A stretch of DNA of 64,000 nt from Lytechinus variegatus (Eukaryota > Echinodermata > Echinoidea > Temnopleuroida > Toxopneustidae), in assembly GCF_018143015.1 (NCBI RefSeq), contig NC_054752.1, forward strand, positions 3,224,001 to 3,288,000, given 5' to 3'. Position 1 is the stretch's first letter, and every line of letters begins with the position of its first letter. The notes under the pieces were generated by a model. The model was not told the DNA's origin. It did no database searches and worked only from the letters and a program-made list of their open reading frames with translations. Shown here one piece after another: positions 59,001 through 64,000 of the stretch. The position numbers were made by a program, and so were the translations under genes.

Positions 59001-59607
59001 TTGTATCCACTTGTTAATGTAAGTGGCCCTCCGAGCTTTGAATGTAGAAATATAATTAAGGGTTGAGGAAATACTTTCTAAGGTAACATAGTCACCTATC
59101 TTAAAAGTAATGTGATTGACCATGGGAAAGTATGCATTTCACCATGTTTATAATGATAAACATTGTCGACTAATAGTTTAAAATAAGTGAGTGAATAAAA
59201 AAGAACAAAATAGATTTCTGTAAAAAGACATACGAATTTACGTTGAATAAAAAAAATCCTTATTATTTTATAACAAGGGCAAAAAGAAGCTGCTGAAAAC
59301 TGCTTATCTAAAAAAAAAGAGCCAATGGAGTAAATTAGAGAGTCAAAAGGGGCCTAAGCTTTCGATCCTAGCAGAATCTTCGTCGGAGGCGAAGATTCTG
59401 CTAGGATCGAAAGCTTAGGCCCCTTTTGACTCTCTATTTTATAACAAAAAAGGTAGGCTTTATAAAAATATGTACGATATTTTTTCACCAGGTGTTGTGG
59501 GAGACTGGAAGAATTATTTCTCAGATGATCAAAACAAACGATTCGATGAGCTTTACAACAAGGAAATGGCTGGATCTGGTCTTGAGATGGATTTCGGGTC
59601 CCCTTAA
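49477..59607 (+). CDS. cytosolic sulfotransferase (SULT1-like), complete, eight exons
   Basis: Transfers sulfate from PAPS to small acceptors in the cytosol. Exons: 49477-49486, 53015-53185, 54116-54243, 55539-55655, 56329-56455, 57565-57659, 58141-58321, 59492-59607; phases agree throughout and the sum is 945 nt (314 residues), normal for SULTs. The PAPS 5'-phosphosulfate loop TYPKSGTTW spans exons 2-3. The catalytic His is in LLRTHCLPKFLP (exon 4), the 3'-phosphate motif is YVARNPKDAAVSYYHF (exon 5), and the signature RKGVVGDWKNYF spans exons 7-8. VLFLKYEDMKK (exon 6) is also typical. Exon 1 holds only MSK plus one base before GTGAGT; it is chosen because its phase fits and its context ACCATG is good, but so short an exon needs transcript support. 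The exon 4 donor, AAG-GTTTGA, is weak. A poly-A signal AATAAA lies at about 59809. Introns contain several MITEs and SINEs. The substrate cannot be read from sequence. Confidence 0.9.
49862..50652. mobile_element. about 0.8-kb element with imperfect inverted ends
   Basis: The left end is TAAAATATTTTATTTTATCTC, leading to AATTGGTATTCTGAGA. On the other strand the right end reads TAAAATATTTTATCTCCG, leading to AATTGGTATTCTGAGA. There is no coding content. It lies in intron 1 of the sulfotransferase. Confidence 0.55.
50653..52029. other. sulfotransferase intron 1, unassigned part
   Basis: Includes a stretch (50820-51010) rich in short GATCTAG/CCTAG words. Around 51090-51250 an imperfect inverted pair (CATTCTTTGGACC and GGTCCAAAGAATG) marks another small palindromic element with interior words TATTTTCCCTCG. 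Confidence 0.5.
52030..52258 (+). mobile_element. tRNA-derived SINE, family A, copy 2 (internal deletion)
   Basis: Box A TGGCCCAGTGGATTAGTC and box B GGGTTCGAATCCCAG. Relative to 2445-2716 it lacks about 70 bp after the head, then rejoins at GGTACCGGTAGGAAGTAATT and ends CGCAATATAAATACCC. The shared parts are nearly identical. Confidence 0.85.
52250..52545 (-). mobile_element. tRNA-derived SINE, family A, copy 3, interrupted by a MITE
   Basis: Minus-strand SINE sequence: TTTACCTCACC at 52255-52265 resumes as TGGGTTAATGAAGATAATGT at 52414. The two halves meet exactly as TTTACCTCACCTGGGTTGAG does in the 2445-2716 copy. The head is decayed (GGGTTCGAAACCCAG). The interruption at 52266-52413 is MITE copy 3. 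Confidence 0.8.
52266..52413. mobile_element. MITE with GTTGCAGAAAGAGTT ends, copy 3 (nested in a SINE)
   Basis: Ends GGGGTCCGTTGCAGAAAGAG and, on the other strand, GGGGCCCGTTGCAGAAAAAG, 148 bp. Because the empty SINE site is known from 2445-2716, the element's borders are fixed almost to the base; little or no target duplication is visible. Confidence 0.93.
52614..52874. mobile_element. element with GGCGG..GAAGC ends and long C and A runs
   Basis: Left end AGGCGGCAGAAGCGGGGGGG. The right end, on the other strand, is TTGGCGGTGGAAGCCGAAAA. Inside are poly-C and poly-A runs and two T-rich segments alternating with CACGTGGACACC-like words. MITE-like. Confidence 0.55.
53780..54050 (-). mobile_element. 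tRNA-derived SINE, family B, copy 2, ending in a hairpin
   Basis: Minus-strand body words TGTCTCCACTTTGATGAAA and AGAGTAATATCTGTCG match the copy at 44648. At 53984-54037 the head is mirrored: AGGGTCGTGTGGTC and GACCACACGACCCT form a perfect 14-bp stem around a tRNA box A-like loop (AGTAGTTAGAGCG). This suggests a head-to-head insertion or a snap-back copy. Confidence 0.7.
54350..55022. mobile_element. palindromic MITE, about 670 bp, with about 120-bp inverted ends
   Basis: The left arm contains TTAATTTGAATAAACAGACA, TTCATCAAAATCGGATG and TAAGAAAGTTATGACA. The right arm carries the same words on the other strand (GTTGATTTGAATAACAAGAG, TTCATCAAAATCGGATG, TAAGAAAGTTATAACA). It lies in an intron of the sulfotransferase. 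Confidence 0.8.
55735..55977 (+). mobile_element. MITE rich in ACACC/GGTGT motifs, copy 2
   Basis: Ends CACAGCAAAAACCGTGGTGT and, on the other strand, ACACTGTAAAAAACTGCGGT. The interior words TAGAGGACCACACC and GGTGTTATGTTTAA match the copy at 6722-6965, in opposite orientation. It lies in sulfotransferase intron 4. Confidence 0.8.
56026..56200. repeat. (GAT)n/(AAT)n microsatellite
   Basis: A long ATG/ATA triplet array in the intron just before exon 5 of the sulfotransferase. Confidence 0.95.
56456..57273. other. sulfotransferase intron 5, repeat scraps
   Basis: Contains a GGGGTGCTGGGGTGAAGCAC palindromic scrap at 56534 and a decayed retroposon tail at 57060-57138 (CAGCGCTTAGACATG, then AGTGCTATACAAATATTG). 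Confidence 0.5.
57274..57489 (-). mobile_element. MITE with GTGTCCGGACAC palindromes, copy 2
   Basis: Reverse-oriented match of the element at 8452-8662 over its whole length, with end words GGGGTCGGGTGTCCGGACAC and GTCCGGACACACAACAAC. It lies in sulfotransferase intron 5, 75 bp before exon 6. Confidence 0.88.
59336..59436. repeat. perfect 47-bp inverted repeat with a 7-nt loop
   Basis: The arms 59336-59382 and 59390-59436 match in all 47 positions; each arm starts TAGAGAGTCAAAAGGGGCCT when read inward and ends AGCAGAATCTTCG at the TCGGAGG loop. It ends 55 bp before exon 8 of the sulfotransferase. The perfection indicates a very recent origin or an assembly artefact. Confidence 0.97.
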
Positions 59608-60959
59608 AAAAAGAGGACATAATACAGGGGCCGCGGAACCGGAGGGGGCTGGATGGGCTTCAGCCGCCACATTTATCCAAGCTTACACGTAAAATCGACG
59701 ATCTGATTGTGATTTTATGCATGGTGACCCCCCCCCCCCCCCCTCCCCCTTGAAACTTGAAAATCGTTCCGCGGAACCCGAACAGTCGAGTGAAATGGAT
59801 GAATTCAACAATAAAAAAAAAATATCAAATCGAGTTCAATATCTCTAATTGCTGACATACTTATTGAAATGAAACACGAGAAATTATGGTAGACAAACTG
59901 GGGTCAGCTAGGGTTAGCCGCCCCCCCCCCTCCTTCATCCCCCTTGACTTTCAAGTGGTATAAAAAGATATGGGAAAGAGAGAGAAAGAAAAAGAAGAGC
60001 ATCAACAAGAAAGGTCTAAGTCATTTGTATACCCCCATTATATTTGTCATTCAATCGAGAAAATATATGACGTCCCAATTATTTTGTTTAGCCCCCCCCC
60101 CCATCTCACCTATCAAAATACCCTGGCGTCACTCACCTGTATCTATCTTCTTTAAAGAGATACTTTGTGTTTAACAATTTAACCCCCCCCCCCCCCCCAC
60201 CCGAAAATAATCTTTCTTTAATGTGTTTCAACGGAAGGTTTTAAAGATTATTATAGGATTTTTTGTATCGTTTTTGACCAAAATAAAGATGAATTACTCA
60301 ATAATCTATAATTTTTGTTTACTTGTGTAAGTTATTATTGTCCAAGGTTCAAAAACAGGGGAGGAAGCTTGAGAGGGAGAGCGAGGGGTGGGAGAGAGAA
60401 AGAAAGGAAATTTCAATGAAAAAAAACAAGAAATCGAATAGCAGAAAAAAAGTAACAAACAAAAGAAAGAAAAAAAGATGAAGGAAGGAAGGAAAGAAAG
60501 AAAGAAAGAAAGAAAGAGGTAAAAGGAGAAAAAGAAGAAAGGATAAGTATAAAAGGAATAACATGGATGAGAGAGAAAAGAAAGCGATCGATTTAAAAAA
60601 GCGTTATGTGCAGGTGATGTATGCCCCCCCCCCCCCTTTATTATCATTTTTTAAATCGTAAATTCAGAAAATATCTGAATGTGGATCGATTGCTATTTCC
60701 TTTTAAAAACGTACTTACACTGGACCTCATTCTTAGCAGGTCATTGAAAAAAAATCCGACTGACGTCCTCTTGGTATTTCATTATCGTATATACACTTTC
60801 ACACGTAGACACTTCTATTGCCTTTAACATTTTGATTTACCGTTAGTGAAAAACGGTATTTGGTTATTCATCACATGGGGTAGATAGGAACTTCCAAAAG
60901 AGGACACATTAAGAAAAATCTGACAAACACATTCCAGAGGACTGGTTAGACGTTCCTTT
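59608..60959. other. 3' region of the sulfotransferase and simple sequence
   Basis: Contains several C-runs (59728, 59920, 60095, 60183, 60623), an AATAAA at about 59809 and a purine-rich GAAA array at 60400-60540. No gene is seen. Confidence 0.5.
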
Positions 60960-61720
60960 TTTATTTAGTGTAAACATTCATGAATCCCTATAGTTTCCTC
61001 GTTACTTGCTATTAAAAAAGTACCTATAAGTATGCTTTTATATAAGATAATGAATGTACCTCATATCCCTGAGAAGAGGTATGATTATTGGAAAAGTCAA
61101 ATTACTGTTCCTGAAGAAACCATTTGAGGAAAGGTTCATAATGTCAATTTCACTTGTACTATTGACACTAGATTGCGCCCTTTTTATTTTAAAATATTTC
61201 ATAAAACAATAGCATTGAATGATTTTTTATTCAAAATCAATAGAAAGGAATCTCCCAACTGTGTATTTTGTGAAAAGGAAGAAGAAACGATTTTACACTT
61301 ATTTTACGAATGTGAAAAAGTGACTCCACTCTGGAAATATGTTACAAATTCATTAGAAAGTAAAAGCAATGTCATTAATCTTACGAGTTTTGAGAAACTC
61401 TTTGGTATAGTAACTGAAAAAAAAATTGAGATTTGAGCTTGAAGAAGTTTACTTGTAAAACACGTTGCATTTTTTTATACCCCGCAAGAATATAATATTT
61501 TGCCACGGCTCATTACCTGATATATTGGTTGTACGTACAGGTATGTGTTCAGATTGTTTTAGTTTGTTCTGGATTATGTTACATGTCACATTTTTTTTCT
61601 TTATCAATGTTGTTGTTTTATTTTTGTTTGTTTGTTTACGATCATTCTAATTATGTAAATATTGTGATTTCTTGTAATTGATTATTTATGAAAACAATAA
61701 AAACATAATTAAAAAAGAAA
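60960..61720 (+). mobile_element. LINE 3' end (L1/Tx1-like reverse transcriptase C-terminus)
   Basis: From about 61045 the reading IPEKRYDYWKSQ, then RLRPFYFKIFHKTIALNDFL, FKINRKESPNCVFCEKEEET and ILHLFYECEKVTPLW is the C-terminal Cys/His region (SP.C.FC....ET..HLF..C....W) of L1/Tx1-type LINE ORF2. A stop lies at about 61125 and the frame ends at 61436. The 3' UTR ends with AATAAAAACAT and an A-rich tail at about 61700-61720. It is 5'-truncated and inactive. Confidence 0.82.
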
Positions 61721-61959
61721 AATCTGACAAGCAGAAGAAAATACTTGCCGAACATTTTCAGGTACAAATATTTTTATATCTCTCAAAGGCCGCGGGCACA
61801 GGCCGGATGAGATTGATTATGAGATTTCAAGAAAAGCATTTTGTTACTAGTATTACTTCATTTTCATTTTTTTTCTTCATTTTATTATTTATGAACAAAA
61901 ACAAAATGCATTCGAAGTTTCGGCACCACTTTCGAAGTTACGACAATCGTCTGTGGCAT

Positions 61960-61986
61960 TCAACCGTAGATGGCGCGCATGCAAAT
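61960..61986. promoter_or_regulatory. YY1/NRF1-like and octamer motifs before a first exon
   Basis: GTAGATGGCGCGCATGCAAATT packs a YY1-like AGATGGCG, a GCGCATGC core and a perfect octamer ATGCAAAT (61979-61986), ending 32 bp before the ATG at 62019. Such clusters mark transcription starts of constitutively expressed genes. Confidence 0.4.
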
Positions 61987-62018
61987 TATTTTTTACATGA
62001 TATTCTTGACAACAAAAA

Positions 62019-62125
62019 ATGGCCAGTGACAACAATCCAGCGAAGGAGAAGGCAACGACAAAGAAAATGGTTGACATTACCGTAAATAAGGGAGCTGTTG
62101 TACCATACGATATGGATGATATCCA
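62019..62125 (+). CDS. probable first coding exon of a gene running off the window
   Basis: Reads MASDNNPAKEKATTKKMVD, then ITVNKGAVVPYDMDDI and two further bases before a strong donor (CA-GTAAGT). The start has a good context (AAAATGG) and lies just after a YY1/octamer cluster and just before a GC-rich island-like patch. The peptide is hydrophilic and lysine-rich with an acidic end. I do not recognise the family. Later exons were not found with confidence before 64000, so the product is unknown. Confidence 0.5.
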
Positions 62126-62213
62126 GTAAGTTTCTAGAATGATGAATAAAATATTTCAAACTATTTTTTGTAATTCCTTACAAGTAAATATTCACATTGG
62201 GACAAAGATCAAC

Positions 62214-62420
62214 CGATGATCAGCGTCAGCGGGCGAGGACCGGAATGGCAGCTCGGCCCCGGCCGACAGCGGGGCGGGGCGGGTTAGGCTTTGTGCCTAG
62301 GGCCTAGGCGCAGGCCCTAGCTAGCGCCAGACAGCTGGCAGCCGTCTGTTTCGAGGAGTTTTTTTTAATTTTTAATTTTTTGTTAATTGCTCCTCGTACA
62401 CAGACGGCTTGCTATCGTGC
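62214..62420. other. GC-rich patch with an inverted repeat
   Basis: About 130 bp of unusually GC-rich, CpG-containing DNA (62214-62345), then GCCGTCTGTTTCGAGGAG and CTCCTCGTACACAGACGGC facing each other around a T-rich loop. It may be the 5' end of intron 1 of the downstream gene (an island) or a small element. Confidence 0.5.
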
Positions 62421-64000
62421 AGCCACCATTAGGGGGTTAACAATGCGGCATTATCGTGATATAGGGTAGCGATCGCAACGGGTTCGCGTTTAACACATTT
62501 CCTTCTGCCAACACACAAAATGGGCAAAATTCATTGAGCCAGTGTATCAATATTTCAAATTCTTTTTTCATAAAATGTTACGATCTTTTTCTGTTATATC
62601 AAGCCCTTATTTCTAGTCAATTTACTCACATTTGCATCGCCAAAATGTTTTTAAGGCCGTTTTCGAGAGCACCACCTGTCCGTCGTCACACAATGGAAGT
62701 CGCCATTTTGGAAAATATGACTCCAGAACCGGGTTAATCTTGCAAGTTACTTTTACTTGTTGACGCCCTCCAGGGGCATCAAATAACCATGTGTTATGTA
62801 TCATTAAAATCGGCAGACTTTCTTCTACAAGTTAGTGATGATTTCAGTTTAATGTCGGCAATGTTTTTCGTTACAAAAAGGAGTTTTTTGGACACTTAAG
62901 GTAAATCATGTTTCTATTTTCTTACTTCAAAGCCGTATAAACAGAAAATTTCCCAGGGAACAGTCAAATATCAGATATAAATTAATCCTTTGAAGTGTAT
63001 TTGTATCAGAAAATCTAATTTTGATATATAAGAATGTGTCGCATAGCTGCGCAAGAGGCGAATGCAAGCCCATGTTGTGCCTCCTAGAGCAGCCATTCTC
63101 AATTACTTTTTTTGAAGCGCCACATTTCTTGTTGAGAATCTGTAATGCTCCACTATCCATTACCCAAACCAGCAATGTATCAGCGGAGGGGATATAGATG
63201 CCCCTGGTGGGGGTCGAAGGGACAGAGCCCCCAGAAATTTTGGAATATGAGGCCTTTTTAATTGCCCAGACGGGCTCTAATTAATATCAACAGAAGAAAT
63301 ACAAATGCCAACAAACTACACAATATTAATGAAAAAAAATGACCAGTGACTCTTTCACAACATACCAATGATACCACTAGTTCAGACTGTTCTGCACCAG
63401 ATGTATTGGCTGAAGCAAGTGGCGTAATGAGTAAAAATAAATGAGGGGGCTAGATATGGCAGCTGAAGCAAAAATAGTGAACTTTTAGATACAAATCTAT
63501 ATTTTGACATAATATTAAGACATAATACAATATTCCACTCTTTCCCTTTCTCCTTTTTTTCTTGGCCATGAAACACTTGGGGCCCCAATCCCAACCCCCA
63601 TCTGTATGCCAGTGGCTGAATTAGTTACGTTCCCTGATCTTTTTGCAAGGGCTGAAAATTTGGCGTTGCACTGCACTAACGCCCCAAACTACCCCTGTCT
63701 CTACAACTCACGCGCAGTATCATTCATTCAGTTCGTGTTAAGCAAGAGTGCATGCATGCAGGCAATGCATCTGAGTATATAAAACCTATGTATTTCACTT
63801 TTACAACTTCGGATTTTAATCGGCTCTGGAAACAAAGTTTCTGCTTGTTATGTCCCAAATTCATAATCTTTTATGATCAGGATGTTCTTTGAATATCATA
63901 TTATTTGATGTTTAACTCTTAACCAAAACGTATACTCTGGAAATGAAAAATTTGAATTAGAAATCCTACCAACGGGGTTTTCAAATCACTTGTGTAGCAC
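62421..64000. other. non-coding, probable intron of the right-edge gene
   Basis: Contains a YY1-like CGCCATTTTGG at about 62700, and a GAGGGGGCTAGATATGGC to GCCAGTGGCTG segment (63440-63615) related to 53400-53560 (GGGGGCCAGGTATGGCGGAT to CGCCAGTGATT), which marks a dispersed repeat. No exon was assigned. Confidence 0.4.

Noticed and set aside
59426-59692. 88-residue frame overlapping the last sulfotransferase exon
   Set aside because: It is an alternative frame; the phase carried from exon 7 gives the conserved VVGDWKNYF reading instead.

Overview
The window is animal nuclear DNA: AT-rich, intron-rich and crowded with microsatellites, short inverted-repeat transposons (MITEs), tRNA-derived SINEs and LINE tails. 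An echinoderm, most likely a sea urchin, fits best. The reasons are a long ankyrin array joined to ZU5 and death domains, a secreted EGF protein, a Crypton-type tyrosine recombinase, and fold-back elements whose inverted arms are short tandem repeats (the layout of the sea urchin TU elements). The species is an inference. All coordinates and splice sites were read by hand; no alignment or search was run.

Layout. 0-7 kb: an intact single-exon Crypton-type recombinase (3388-4797, +) between two inverted arrays of one 15-bp minisatellite (1953-2224 and 6361-6719). 9.2-25.4 kb, minus strand: a multi-exon gene assembled here as ankyrin repeats - ZU5 - UPA-like segment - death domain - C-terminal membrane anchor. 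It has an in-frame TGA inside the ankyrin exon and one unresolved exon junction before the death domain. Its introns hold a LINE fragment split by a 905-bp Tc1/mariner-type MITE and two fold-back arrays. 25.4-34.5 kb: no convincing gene; LINE and MITE remains and a promoter-like CpG patch. 34.58-39.15 kb, plus strand: a TATA box and a four-exon secreted protein (441 aa) with a signal peptide, an unrecognised cysteine/helix repeat region with a polybasic run, and two EGF-like domains. 39.7-43.3 kb: a 3.6-kb element with about 140-bp inverted ends, internal satellite arrays and four RFX/X-box-like palindromes. 43.3-49.4 kb: repeats, including a 1.7-kb TIR element lodged in (TA)n. 49.48-59.61 kb, plus strand: a complete eight-exon cytosolic sulfotransferase (314 aa). 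60.9-61.7 kb: a LINE 3' end. 62.0 kb: a probable first coding exon of a gene running off the right edge, beside a GC-rich patch.

How the genes relate. The three multi-exon genes are not an operon and share no visible pathway. The ankyrin/ZU5/death-domain gene belongs to a signalling and innate-immune class that is expanded in echinoderms. The EGF protein would act outside the cell. The sulfotransferase is a cytosolic PAPS-dependent conjugating enzyme. Several mobile families occur more than once in the window: three tRNA-derived SINE families and at least six MITE families, often nested.
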